From contig NZ_BCRO01000039.1 in NCBI RefSeq assembly GCF_001552635.1, forward strand, positions 62,001-126,000: DNA of 64,000 nucleotides. Reading direction: 5' to 3'. The notes beneath the pieces were generated by a model. The model was given only the letters and a program-made list of their open reading frames with translations, did no database searches and had not been told where the DNA came from. The translations under genes and the position numbers were made by a program. Below are positions 49,061 to 57,761 of this stretch, piece after piece; within the stretch, counting starts at the first letter, position 1; every line of letters begins with the position of its first letter. This DNA is from Actinomadura hibisca NBRC 15177. Lineage in GTDB: Bacteria; Actinomycetota; Actinomycetes; Streptosporangiales; Streptosporangiaceae.

Positions 49061-50562
49061 TGAGCGAGCTGGTCAAGAAGAGCGCCGCCGAGCTGGGCGC
49101 GCTGATCGCCGCGGGCGAGACCTCGGCCGCCGAGGTCGCGCAGGCCCACCTCGACCGCGTCGCGGCCGTGGACGGCGAGGTGCACGCCTTCCTGCACGTG
49201 GACGCCGAGGGCGTGCTCGCGCAGGCCCGCGCCGTGGACGGGCGCCGCGCCGCCGGCGAGGAGCTCGGCCCGCTGGCCGGGGTCCCGGTCGCGCACAAGG
49301 ACGTGTTCACCACCGCCGACATGCCGACCACCGCCGGTTCCAAGATCCTTGAGGGCTGGCGGCCGCCGTACGACGCGACCGTCACCGCCCGCCTGCGCAA
49401 GGCCGGGCTGGTCATCCTCGGCAAGACCAACATGGACGAGTTCGCGATGGGCTCCTCCACCGAGAACAGCGCCTACGGCCCCACCCGCAACCCGTGGGAC
49501 CTGGCGCGCATCCCGGGCGGCTCGTCCGGCGGCTCCTCGGCCGCCGTCGCCGCCTACGAGGCGCCGCTGTCCACCGGCACCGACACCGGCGGCTCCATCC
49601 GGCAGCCCGCCGCCGTCACCGGCATCGTCGGCGCCAAGCCCACCTACGGCGGCTCGTCCCGCTACGGGCTGATCGCGTTCGCCTCCAGCCTGGACACCCC
49701 GGGCCCGTTCGCCCGCAACGTGCTGGACGCGGCGCTGCTGCACGAGGCGTTCTCCGGCCACGACCCGATGGACTCCACCTCCGTCGACCGGCCGGTCCCG
49801 CCGGTGGTGGAGGCCGCGCGCCGCGCCGACGTCGCCGGGATGACCGTCGGCGTCGTCAAGGAGTTCGGCGGCGAGGGCTACCAGCCCGGCGTGCTGGCCC
49901 GCTTCAACGAGGCGGTCGAGCTGCTGGAGTCGCTGGGCGCCAAGGTCGTCGAGGTGTCGTGCCCGAACTTCGGCTACGCGATGCCGGCCTACTACCTGAT
50001 CGCGCCGTCGGAGGCGTCGTCCAACCTGGCCCGCTTCGACGCGATGCGGTACGGGCTGCGCGTCGGCGACGACGGTTCGCGCAGCGCCGAGGAGGTCATG
50101 GCGCTGACCCGCGCCGCCGGGTTCGGCCCCGAGGTGAAGCGCCGCATCATGCTGGGCACCTACGCGCTGTCGTCGGGCTACTACGACGCCTACTACGGCA
50201 AGGCGCAGCAGGTCCGCACGCTGATCTCGCGCGACTTCGACGCCGCGTTCGAGCAGGTGGACGTGCTGGTCTCGCCGACCACGCCGACCACCGCGTTCCC
50301 GATCGGCGAGCGCGCCGACGACCCGATGGCCATGTACCTGGCCGACCTGTGCACGATCCCGTCGAACATGACGGGCAACGCCGCGATCTCGGTGCCGTGC
50401 GGCCTGGCCGACGAGGACGGCCTGCCGGTCGGCCTCCAGATCATGGCCCCGGTCCTCGGCGACGACCGCGTCTACCGCGTCGGCGCCGCCGTGGAGCGGG
50501 CCCTGGAAGACCGCTGGGGCGGCCCGCTGCTGGCCCAGGCCCCCGAACTGGAGGCCAAGTGA
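49060..50562 (+). CDS. gatA: Asp/Glu-tRNA amidotransferase subunit A
   Basis: Glutaminase subunit of the amidotransferase. The 500-residue amidase-signature protein has the catalytic Lys in VAHKDVF (~80), the Ser/Gly loop GGSSGGSSAAVAA and TGTDTGGSIRQPA, giving the Ser-cisSer-Lys triad. ATG overlaps the gatC stop by one base (TGATG). Confidence 0.97.
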   Translation: MSELVKKSAAELGALIAAGETSAAEVAQAHLDRVAAVDGEVHAFLHVDAEGVLAQARAVDGRRAAGEELGPLAGVPVAHKDVFTTADMPTTAGSKILEGWRPPYDATVTARLRKAGLVILGKTNMDEFAMGSSTENSAYGPTRNPWDLARIPGGSSGGSSAAVAAYEAPLSTGTDTGGSIRQPAAVTGIVGAKPTYGGSSRYGLIAFASSLDTPGPFARNVLDAALLHEAFSGHDPMDSTSVDRPVPPVVEAARRADVAGMTVGVVKEFGGEGYQPGVLARFNEAVELLESLGAKVVEVSCPNFGYAMPAYYLIAPSEASSNLARFDAMRYGLRVGDDGSRSAEEVMALTRAAGFGPEVKRRIMLGTYALSSGYYDAYYGKAQQVRTLISRDFDAAFEQVDVLVSPTTPTTAFPIGERADDPMAMYLADLCTIPSNMTGNAAISVPCGLADEDGLPVGLQIMAPVLGDDRVYRVGAAVERALEDRWGGPLLAQAPELEAK

Positions 50563-52061
50563 GCACCCCGACCGTCATGAAGTTCGAGCAGGCGCTGGCG
50601 AAGTTCGAGCCGGTGCTGGGCATCGAGACCCACATCGAGCTGGGCACGAACTCCAAGATGTTCTGCGGCTGCCCGACCGCCTTCGGCGCCGCGCCCAACA
50701 CGCAGGTCTGCCCGGTGTGCCTCGGCCTGCCCGGCTCGCTGCCGGTCACCAACCACGCCGCGATCGAGGGCATCATCAAGATCGGCCTGGCGCTGAACTG
50801 CGACATCGTCGAGTGGTGCCGGTTCGCCCGGAAGAACTACTTCTATCCGGACATGCCGAAGGACTACCAGATCTCCCAGTACGACGAGCCCCTGTGCGTC
50901 GACGGCCACCTGGACGTCGAGGTCGAGGGCGAGACCTACCGGATCGAGATCGAGCGCGTGCACATGGAGGAGGACACCGGCAAGTCGCAGCACGTGGGCG
51001 GCGCGACCGGCCGCATCCAGGGCGCCGACCACTCGCTGGTGGACTACAACCGGGCGGGCATCCCGCTGGTGGAGATCGTCACCAAGCCGATCACCGCGAC
51101 CGGTGACAAGGCCCCGCTGGTGGCCCGCGCCTACGCGACCGAGCTGCGCGAGCTGGTGCGCTCCCTCGGCGTCTCGGACGTGCGCATGGAGCAGGGCTCG
51201 ATGCGCTGCGACGTGAACGTCTCGCTGATGCCGCGCGGCGCGGCCGAGTGGGGCACCCGCACCGAGACCAAGAACGTGAACTCGCTGCGCTCGGTGGAGC
51301 GCGCGGTCCGCTCGGAGATCGAGCGCCAGGCCGCCGTGCTGGACTCGGGCGGCCGGATCGTCCAGGAGACCCGCCACTTCCACGAGAACACCGGCACCAC
51401 CACCAGCGGCCGCAGCAAGGAAGAGGCGCAGGACTACCGCTACTTCCCCGAGCCGGACCTGGTGCCGATGGCCCCGTCCCGCGAGTGGGTGGAGGAGCTG
51501 CGCGCGACCCTGCCGGAGCTGCCCGCCGCCCGCCGCAAGCGCGTCCAGCAGGAGTGGAACCTCTCCGAGCTGGAACTGCGCGACGCGGTGAACGCGGGCG
51601 CGGTCGAGCTGATCGAGGACACGATCAAGGCGGGGGCCGCCGCTCCGGCCGCCCGCAAGTGGTGGATGAACGAGCTGTCGCGCCGCGCCACCGAGCAGGG
51701 CGTGGAGCTGGCCGAACTGCCGATCACCCCCGAGCAGGTGGCCCGCGTCCAGGCGATGGTCGACGCCAGGGAGCTGAACGACAAGCTCGCCCGCAAGGTG
51801 TTCGAGGGCGTCCTGGCCGGTGAGGGCGCCCCCGACGAGGTGGTGGCCGCCCGCGGCCTGAAGGTCGTCAGCGACGACGGCGCCCTGGCCGCCATCATCG
51901 ACCAGGTGATCGCCGACAACGCCGACGTGGCCGACAAGATCCGCGCCGGCCGCGTCGCCGCCGCGGGCGCCCTGGTCGGCGCGGTGATGAAGGCGAGCCG
52001 AGGCCAGGCCGACGCGGGCCGTGCCCGCGAACTGATCCTGGAAAAACTCGGCGCCTCCTGA
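50559..52061 (+). CDS. gatB: Asp/Glu-tRNA amidotransferase subunit B
   Basis: Kinase/tRNA-binding subunit that activates Glu- or Asp-tRNA. The 500-residue protein has ETHIELGTNSKMFCGC with the zinc Cys set (CGC...CPVC), the cradle motif YFYPDMPKDYQISQYD and the C-terminal YqeY-like tail. GTG at 50559 overlaps the gatA stop by 4 bp (GTGA). Confidence 0.97.
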   Translation: MSTPTVMKFEQALAKFEPVLGIETHIELGTNSKMFCGCPTAFGAAPNTQVCPVCLGLPGSLPVTNHAAIEGIIKIGLALNCDIVEWCRFARKNYFYPDMPKDYQISQYDEPLCVDGHLDVEVEGETYRIEIERVHMEEDTGKSQHVGGATGRIQGADHSLVDYNRAGIPLVEIVTKPITATGDKAPLVARAYATELRELVRSLGVSDVRMEQGSMRCDVNVSLMPRGAAEWGTRTETKNVNSLRSVERAVRSEIERQAAVLDSGGRIVQETRHFHENTGTTTSGRSKEEAQDYRYFPEPDLVPMAPSREWVEELRATLPELPAARRKRVQQEWNLSELELRDAVNAGAVELIEDTIKAGAAAPAARKWWMNELSRRATEQGVELAELPITPEQVARVQAMVDARELNDKLARKVFEGVLAGEGAPDEVVAARGLKVVSDDGALAAIIDQVIADNADVADKIRAGRVAAAGALVGAVMKASRGQADAGRARELILEKLGAS

Positions 52062-52074
52062 CCCGGGAAAGCGC

Positions 52075-52101
52075 CGCCCCGGGGCCTCCCGCCTCGGGGC
52101 G
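52075..52101. terminator. Hairpin between convergent gatB and sugar dehydrogenase gene
   Basis: 7-bp arms (52075-52081/52095-52101), extendable by four pairs with one bulge, in the 44-bp convergent gap. Confidence 0.5.
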
Positions 52102-52105
52102 CGCG

Positions 52106-53173
52106 CTATTTCAGGGGGAGGACGATGATTTTGTCGTCGTCCGGTTTCGGGTCGCCTCGGCCGTCCTTGTTGCTCGTCGTGATCCACAGGGTGCCGTCGG
52201 GGGCTCGGACCGCCGCGCGCAGGCGGCCGTAGCGGTTCTCCAGGTGGGGGACCGGTTTGCCCGCCTTGCCGTCCTGGACCGGGACCTGCCACAGGCGTTC
52301 GCCGCGCAGGCCCGCCGCCCACAGGGAGCCGTTCGCGTAGGCCAGGCCCGACGGGGACGCCTCGCTGGTCGCCCAGGTCAGCAGCGGGTTGGTGAACTTC
52401 TCGTCGTCGGAGGTGCCCTCCACGTCGGGCCAGCCGTAGTTGGCGCCCTTGGTGATCAGGTTGATCTCGTCGTAGCGGTTCTGGCCGAACTCGGTGGCGT
52501 ACAGGTTCTTGGCGTCGTCCCAGGCCAGGCCCTGCACGTTGCGGTGGCCCCAGCTCCAGATCCGCGTGTTGAACGGGTTGCCGGGGGCCGGTTTCCCGTC
52601 GGGGGTCACGCGCAGGATCTTGCCGCCCAGGTCGTCGCGGTTCTGGGCGCGTTCGGGTTCGCCCGTTTCGCCCGTCGCTATGTAGAGGTACTTGTCCGGC
52701 CCGAACGCGATGCGGCCGCCGTTGTGGTTGCCGCCCTTCGGGATGCCCGTCACGATCGGGTGCGGGGCGGTCAGGGCGTCGTCCAGGCGGAAGCGCACCA
52801 CGCGGTTGTCATCGGCCGCGGTGAAGTGCAGGTAGATCAGGTGGTCCTCGGCGTAGGTCGGGGAGACCGCCACGCCCATCAGGCCGCCCTCGCCGCCGGG
52901 TTGCACGCCCGGCACCCTGCCGATCGGGGTGACCTGGCCTTGCGGCGTGACCCTCAGGAGACGTGCGCTTTCGCGTTCTGTTACCAGGGCCTCTTTGTTC
53001 GGCAGAAAGTCGATCGCCCACGGGATGCTCAGGTTCTTCGCCAGTTCGCGTGGTTCGCCCAGGGCCGCCGACGACGTGGACGGCAGCGGAGGCGGTGTTG
53101 TGGGCTCTCCTTCGGCGTTGGACGAGCAGGCCGCCGCCAGCAGGGTCACGCCGATGAGCCAGTGTCTGCGCAT
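52106..53173 (-). CDS. PQQ-dependent sugar dehydrogenase-like lipoprotein (copy 2)
   Basis: A 355-residue exported lipoprotein: signal MRRHWLIGVTLLAAAC with lipobox LAAC. The six-bladed propeller of soluble aldose/sorbosone dehydrogenases is shown by LSIPWAIDFLPNKEALVTER, GNHNGGRIAFGPDKYLYIATGE, WSWGHRNVQGLAWD and NYGWPDVEG. Would oxidise sugars outside the membrane using PQQ and Ca; PQQ synthesis is not in the window. It starts 10 bp after a paralogue, making a tandem duplicate pair. Confidence 0.9.
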   Translation of the reverse strand: MRRHWLIGVTLLAAACSSNAEGEPTTPPPLPSTSSAALGEPRELAKNLSIPWAIDFLPNKEALVTERESARLLRVTPQGQVTPIGRVPGVQPGGEGGLMGVAVSPTYAEDHLIYLHFTAADDNRVVRFRLDDALTAPHPIVTGIPKGGNHNGGRIAFGPDKYLYIATGETGEPERAQNRDDLGGKILRVTPDGKPAPGNPFNTRIWSWGHRNVQGLAWDDAKNLYATEFGQNRYDEINLITKGANYGWPDVEGTSDDEKFTNPLLTWATSEASPSGLAYANGSLWAAGLRGERLWQVPVQDGKAGKPVPHLENRYGRLRAAVRAPDGTLWITTSNKDGRGDPKPDDDKIIVLPLK

Positions 53174-53183
53174 GGGAACGGCC

Positions 53184-54257
53184 TCACGTCAGGGGAACCA
53201 CGATCACTCCGTCATCTTCCCCGTTGTCGGTGGTCAGCCACATCGCTTTGCCGTCGGGTGTCGGCGTGGCCGAGCGGATGCGGCCGAACCTGCCCTGGAA
53301 GTGGGCGACCGGCCTGCCGACCTTGCCCTCGTTCAGGGGGATCTGCCACAGGCGGCGGCCCCGCAGCGCCGCCGCCCACAGCGAGCCGTTCGCGTAGGCC
53401 AGGCCCGACGGGGACGCCTCGCTCGTCGCCCAGGTGAGCAGAGGTTGTGTGAACTCGCCGTTGCTCGGGGCCATGCCCTCCACCAGCGGCCAGCCGTAGT
53501 TGCGGCCCTTCACGATGTGGTTGATCTCGTCGAAGCGGTCCTGGCCGAACTCGGTGGCGTACATCCGCTTGGCCTCGTCCCAGGCCAGGCCCTGCACGTT
53601 GCGGTGGCCCCAGGTCCAGACCCGCGTCTTGAACGGGTTGCCGGGGGCCGGTTTCCCGTCCGGCGTCAGGCGCAGGATCTTGCCGCCCAGGGACTGGCGG
53701 TCCTGGGAGTTGCCCTGCTGCGCCGCGTCGCCTGTGCTGGCGTACAACATGCCGTCCGGGCCGAACGCCAGGCGGCCGCCGTTGTGGTTCACGGCCTTCG
53801 GGATGCCCGTCGCCAGGACCTCGGGCCTGCCGAACGACGCGCCGCCCTCGTAGCGGACGCGGGCGATCCGGTTGTCGGACGCCGCCGTGAAGTAGACGTA
53901 GACGTTCTTGTCCGAGTCGTAGGAAGGCGAGACCGCCACGCCCAGCAGGCCGCCCTCGCCGTGGGGCGCCACGCCGGGCACCCTGCCCAGTTCCGTCACC
54001 TTGCCGCTGGGGGAGACCCGCAGCAGCAGCGCGCTCCGCCGCTCGGTCATCAGCGCGTCCCCGCCCGGCAGGAACGCCAGACCCCACGTGACCTGCCGTC
54101 CCTTCACCAGCACTCGCGGCTCGCCCAGGCCGCCCTTGGCGGCCGGGGACGGTGGGGGCGGGGGCGAAGTCGCCGGGGCCGCGCTCTCCGGTTCGGCGCT
54201 GCACGCGCCGGAGGCCAGCAGGGTCACGGCGGTCGCTAGGGCGAGGGCGCGGCGCAT
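53184..54257 (-). CDS. PQQ-dependent sugar dehydrogenase-like lipoprotein (copy 1)
   Basis: A 357-residue paralogue of the next gene with the same fold: lipoprotein signal MRRALALATAVTLLASGAC (lipobox ASGAC), VTWGLAFLPGGDALMTER, VNHNGGRLAFGPDGMLYASTGD, WTWGHRNVQGLAWDEAK. ATG at 54257 is chosen because it begins the signal peptide; the open frame upstream codes nothing plausible. First gene of the pair. Confidence 0.9.
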   Translation of the reverse strand: MRRALALATAVTLLASGACSAEPESAAPATSPPPPPSPAAKGGLGEPRVLVKGRQVTWGLAFLPGGDALMTERRSALLLRVSPSGKVTELGRVPGVAPHGEGGLLGVAVSPSYDSDKNVYVYFTAASDNRIARVRYEGGASFGRPEVLATGIPKAVNHNGGRLAFGPDGMLYASTGDAAQQGNSQDRQSLGGKILRLTPDGKPAPGNPFKTRVWTWGHRNVQGLAWDEAKRMYATEFGQDRFDEINHIVKGRNYGWPLVEGMAPSNGEFTQPLLTWATSEASPSGLAYANGSLWAAALRGRRLWQIPLNEGKVGRPVAHFQGRFGRIRSATPTPDGKAMWLTTDNGEDDGVIVVPLT

Positions 54258-54653
54258 AGGGCCATCAAGGCACAACCCGGTCCCGCCGCACAACGGCCAC
54301 GTCCGGCCGCCGTTCACGCCGGGTACGCACCGGCTATGCTTCGTTACGCCCCGTCGCGATCGCCTGGCCCGAGCTTTGTCGCCGGGAGGACGCCCAGCCT
54401 CAATCGCTCCGTGACCTACGGAACGTACATTGAACATCACGGTGATCCCGCACTGCAGCAACGTCGCTGACCGAGCACCGGCGCAGCCGAGGTGCTCGTC
54501 GCGGCCCCGGCGCTCATCCGGCGCGGGGCACGATCCGACAGGTGCCGGGCGTTATCCATGCGCCGGGTGGGATGGACGGGCCGATATCCGGGACGTGATG
54601 CGGCGTCCGCGTGGAGCACGGACGCTCCGCTGGGCAGAAAGGGACACGGCGCG
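54258..54653. other. 396-bp divergent intergenic region
   Basis: Lies between the sugar dehydrogenase pair and the PAS-GGDEF-EAL gene. No supported gene. It contains one small hairpin (6-bp arms, 54604-54609/54619-54624) in the probable leader of the GGDEF-EAL gene. I see no riboswitch consensus. Confidence 0.6.
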
Positions 54654-57494
54654 ATGAGCGGCGAGAACGCCAGGCGGCTGCCGCGACGGGCGGTGCCGGT
54701 GGGCACGGTCGCGATCGTCGGGTTGCTCTACGCGGTGGGCTCGCTGCTGGGCTGGGGCGGCACCGCCTTCATCGCCTGGGCCGAGGCCGCCGCCGCGGGC
54801 GCGGCCGCCGCCTCCCTGCTGCCGGCCTCCCGGCGGCCCGAGGGCGCGGCCGACGGCTCCGGCGGCACGTTGTGGCGCGCCTCCTGGCGCTGGTACGGCA
54901 TCGCCGCCGCCTGCTGGACGGTCGGCGCGGTCGGCTCGGCGTTCACCGCCTCGGTGCTGAGCCGCAGCGCGCTGTCGCTCTCGGTCACCGACCTGTTCTA
55001 CGTCGCGGCCGTGGTCGCGCTGGTGGTGGGCCTGGTCGTGCCGATCAGGCCGTCCCGCGACGCCCGCACCTGGCTGAGATACGCCGCCGACACCTACGTC
55101 TGCGCCTGCGCGCTGTTCGTCCTGGGCTGGGTCGGGCTGTTCGGCAACCTGTACCAGCAGTCCGGCGAGACCACCCTGGAATTCCTGCTGGAGCTGCTCT
55201 ACCCGCTGATCGACATCGTGCTGGTCTGCGGCGCGCTGCCGTTCGCGCTGGGCGCCGGGCGCGGGCACCGGCGGCCCGCCTGGATGGGCTACGGCGCGCT
55301 GGTGGCCTTCGCCGCCGCCGACGTGGTGACCACCGTGGTCCGGCTGCGCGGCGGCGCGCCCGCCGACGACCCCGCCGACATCCTGCGCCTGGGCGGCCTG
55401 CTGCTCCTGCTGCTGGTGCCGTGGACCGCGCCGCGCCCCGAGGACGAGGCCGACGACGCCGACGGCGACCAGGGCCACGGCCGCATGATCGGCCCCGGCA
55501 TCACCACCGCCGCGGTCGCCGCCGCGGCCGCGGTGTTCGTGGCCGGGCAGTCGCTGACCGCCTCGCACGGCCTGGAGCCGGTGGTCACCCTGGTCGCCGG
55601 GTCGGCCACGGTGGTGCTGCTGGTGCGGCTGGCGGGCCTGCTGCACGAGAACGCCGCGCTGCGCCGCGCCGTCGACACCGGCGAGGACCACTTCCGCGCG
55701 CTGTCGGAGAGCATCAACGACGCGGTGCTGATCTGCGATCTGGACGCGGTCGTCCAGTACGCCAGCCAGGGCGCGCTGCGCACCTACCGCTACAGCGCCG
55801 ACGAGCTGCTGGGCCGCCCCCTCGGCGAGATCATCCACCCCGAGGACCTGCCCCGCGTGCAGGGCGTGTTCGCCGACTTCCTGGACGACGACGCCGGCGA
55901 CCTCGCCGACCCCGGCTTCGACACGGGCCTGGACACCCTGCGGGTGGCCTGCCGCGTCCGCGCCGCCGACGGCACCTGGCTGCCCACCGAGTCCACCGTG
56001 TCGCGCTACAGCGGCACCGGCGAGGCCCCCGGCCGCCTGCTGATCACCACCCGCGACCTCAGCGAGCAGGCCGCCCTCCAGCGCCAGGTCGCGCACCTGA
56101 CCTTCCACGACGGCCTGACCGGCCTGCCCAACCGCGCCTACTTCGAGGAGCGCACCCGCGAGGTGCTGATCCGGCAGGGCGGCGGCCGCGTCGCGGTGCT
56201 GTTCGTCGACCTGGACGGCTTCACCGCCGTCAACGACTCGGCCGGGCACGCCGCCGGCGACCAGGTGCTGGCCCAGGCCGCCCGGCGGCTGCGCGCCACC
56301 GTGCAGGCCGACGACACCGTGGCCCGCTGGGGCGGCGACGAGTTCGCCGTGCTGGTGCAGCTCCCCGAGGAGCCGCAGGGCGGCCGCGACTCCCAGACCG
56401 CCGTCGAGCTGGCCGAGCGCCTGCTGCGCGTGCTGTCGGCCGACCCCTACCGGGTCGGCAGCAAGGGCATCGTGCTGTCCGCCAGCGTCGGCATCGCCTT
56501 CCCCGGCGACGAGGCCCCCGACTCCCCGCGCGACGGCGCGCGCCGGGTCCGCCGCAGCGCCGCCGACCTGATCCGCAACGGCGACCTGGCCATGGCCCGC
56601 GCCAAGGAGCTGGGCGGCGGCCGCGTCGAGGTGTTCGCCCCGCACATGCACGCCGACGTCGTGCGCCGCCTGGAGCTCGGCAGCGACCTGCAACGGGCGC
56701 TCGCCGAGGAGCAGTTCGCGGTGGAGTTCCAGCCGGTGGTGGAGCTGGCGACCTCCCGGGTGACCGGCGTGGAGGCGCTGGTGCGCTGGTGGCGCGGCAC
56801 CGAGGCGGTGCCGCCGGAGGAGTTCATCGGGCCCGCCGAGGAGTCCGGCCTGATGATCCCGCTGGGCGACTGGGTGCTGCGCGAGGCGTGCCGCGAGGTG
56901 GCCCGCTGGCGCGCCGACGCCTGGGAGGTGACGTTGTCGGTCAACTTCACCGCCCGGCAGATCGCCGCGCCGCGCTTCGTCGAGTCGGTCGCGGCGGCGC
57001 TCGCCGACACCGGCCTGCCGCCGCACGCGCTCACCCTGGAGGTGCGCGAGGAGGTGCTGGTCGAGGACGGCGGGCAGAACGCGCGGCGGTTGTCGGCGCT
57101 GCGCGACCTCGGCGTGCGCCTGGCCATCGACGACTTCGGCACCGGCTACGCCTCGCTCGCCTACCTCGGCCAGCTCCCGGTGGACATCATCAAGATCGAC
57201 CCGTCGTTCGTGGCGGGCCTCGGCCGCGACGAGACCCTCACCCTGCTCACCCGCACCATCGTGCGGCTGGGCCGCGACCTCGGCCTCACCGTGGTGGCCG
57301 AGGGCATCGAGCGCCCCGAGCAGCTGGAGCTGCTGCGCGAGATGGAGTGCCCGCGCGGCCAGGGCTACCTGGTGGCGCGGCCGATGGCGGCGGGCCGGGT
57401 GGAGTCGCTGGTGCGCACCAACCTGGGCCCCCGCGACGGCGCGCAGGGCCCGTCCCCGCTGCCGCTGGAGGGCTCGGCGCTGCCCGCGGGCTGA
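54654..57494 (+). CDS. Membrane PAS-GGDEF-EAL protein (c-di-GMP turnover)
   Basis: A 946-residue protein: about nine N-terminal membrane segments (to ~335), a PAS domain (~345-470; FRALSESINDAVLICDLD, YRYSADELLGRPLGEIIHPEDL), GGDEF domain (intact GGDEF ~560) and EAL domain (EALVRW ~706, DDFGTGYASL). Both catalytic sites look intact. ATG at 54654 follows AGAAAGGG; an in-frame start 162 bp upstream lacks one and adds an unlike N-terminus. Streptomyces has such a protein (RmdB) just before ilvBNC as I recall; assignment is by synteny only. Confidence 0.93.
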   Translation: MSGENARRLPRRAVPVGTVAIVGLLYAVGSLLGWGGTAFIAWAEAAAAGAAAASLLPASRRPEGAADGSGGTLWRASWRWYGIAAACWTVGAVGSAFTASVLSRSALSLSVTDLFYVAAVVALVVGLVVPIRPSRDARTWLRYAADTYVCACALFVLGWVGLFGNLYQQSGETTLEFLLELLYPLIDIVLVCGALPFALGAGRGHRRPAWMGYGALVAFAAADVVTTVVRLRGGAPADDPADILRLGGLLLLLLVPWTAPRPEDEADDADGDQGHGRMIGPGITTAAVAAAAAVFVAGQSLTASHGLEPVVTLVAGSATVVLLVRLAGLLHENAALRRAVDTGEDHFRALSESINDAVLICDLDAVVQYASQGALRTYRYSADELLGRPLGEIIHPEDLPRVQGVFADFLDDDAGDLADPGFDTGLDTLRVACRVRAADGTWLPTESTVSRYSGTGEAPGRLLITTRDLSEQAALQRQVAHLTFHDGLTGLPNRAYFEERTREVLIRQGGGRVAVLFVDLDGFTAVNDSAGHAAGDQVLAQAARRLRATVQADDTVARWGGDEFAVLVQLPEEPQGGRDSQTAVELAERLLRVLSADPYRVGSKGIVLSASVGIAFPGDEAPDSPRDGARRVRRSAADLIRNGDLAMARAKELGGGRVEVFAPHMHADVVRRLELGSDLQRALAEEQFAVEFQPVVELATSRVTGVEALVRWWRGTEAVPPEEFIGPAEESGLMIPLGDWVLREACREVARWRADAWEVTLSVNFTARQIAAPRFVESVAAALADTGLPPHALTLEVREEVLVEDGGQNARRLSALRDLGVRLAIDDFGTGYASLAYLGQLPVDIIKIDPSFVAGLGRDETLTLLTRTIVRLGRDLGLTVVAEGIERPEQLELLREMECPRGQGYLVARPMAAGRVESLVRTNLGPRDGAQGPSPLPLEGSALPAG

Positions 57495-57514
57495 CCCGCC
57501 GTCCGAACCGGCGC

Positions 57515-57533
57515 CGTCTCGAACTGTGAGACG
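57515..57533. promoter_or_regulatory. Inverted repeat upstream of ilv leader
   Basis: CGTCTC (57515-57520) and GAGACG (57528-57533) around 7 bases, directly before the ilv leader region. Candidate operator or promoter part. Confidence 0.35.
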
Positions 57534-57583
57534 ATATGTCCACGGATTTGACCAGCGGCGGGAAGTCGGCGAAAGTGGGCACC

Positions 57584-57634
57584 GTGCAGAACAGCTCCAT
57601 CATCCTCGTAGTACTTGGTCGGCGCGCAGGCTGA
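57584..57634 (+). CDS. ilv leader peptide (attenuator)
   Basis: A 16-codon frame from GTG at 57584 reads MQNSSIILVVLGRRAG, with six consecutive branched-chain codons (Ile-Ile-Leu-Val-Val-Leu). Stalling here when Ile, Leu or Val is short would control the hairpins that follow. The same frame can start at ATG 57536 (32 codons); I cannot decide between them. Too short for gene finders. Confidence 0.8.
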   Translation: MQNSSIILVVLGRRAG

Positions 57635-57656
57635 TCAAGTCTTTCCACCTGCGCGC
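57622..57656 (+). promoter_or_regulatory. Leader hairpin alternative to the attenuator stem
   Basis: Perfect 9-bp arms (57622-57630 and 57648-57656). The left arm covers the end of the leader peptide frame, so ribosome position decides whether it forms. Confidence 0.6.
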
Positions 57657-57657
57657 G

Positions 57658-57691
57658 CCCCTCGACCGCCATCCGGCGGCGGGGGTTTTTT
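57658..57691 (+). terminator. ilvBNC attenuator (intrinsic terminator)
   Basis: CCGCC-ATCC-GGCGG stem, with outer CCCC/GGGG pairs, followed by six T. A canonical terminator with T-run is rare in this GC-rich window, supporting attenuation ~70 bp before ilvB. Confidence 0.85.
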
Positions 57692-57761
57692 GTTGGCCGT
57701 GTGACCTTCGAACGATCACCCGTTCCCAGGAGCACAGACTTCTCCCCAAGGAAACTGGAAC

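Noticed and set aside
54258..54653. c-di-GMP riboswitch before the PAS-GGDEF-EAL gene
   Set aside because: Only one short hairpin is present and no conserved riboswitch core was recognised.
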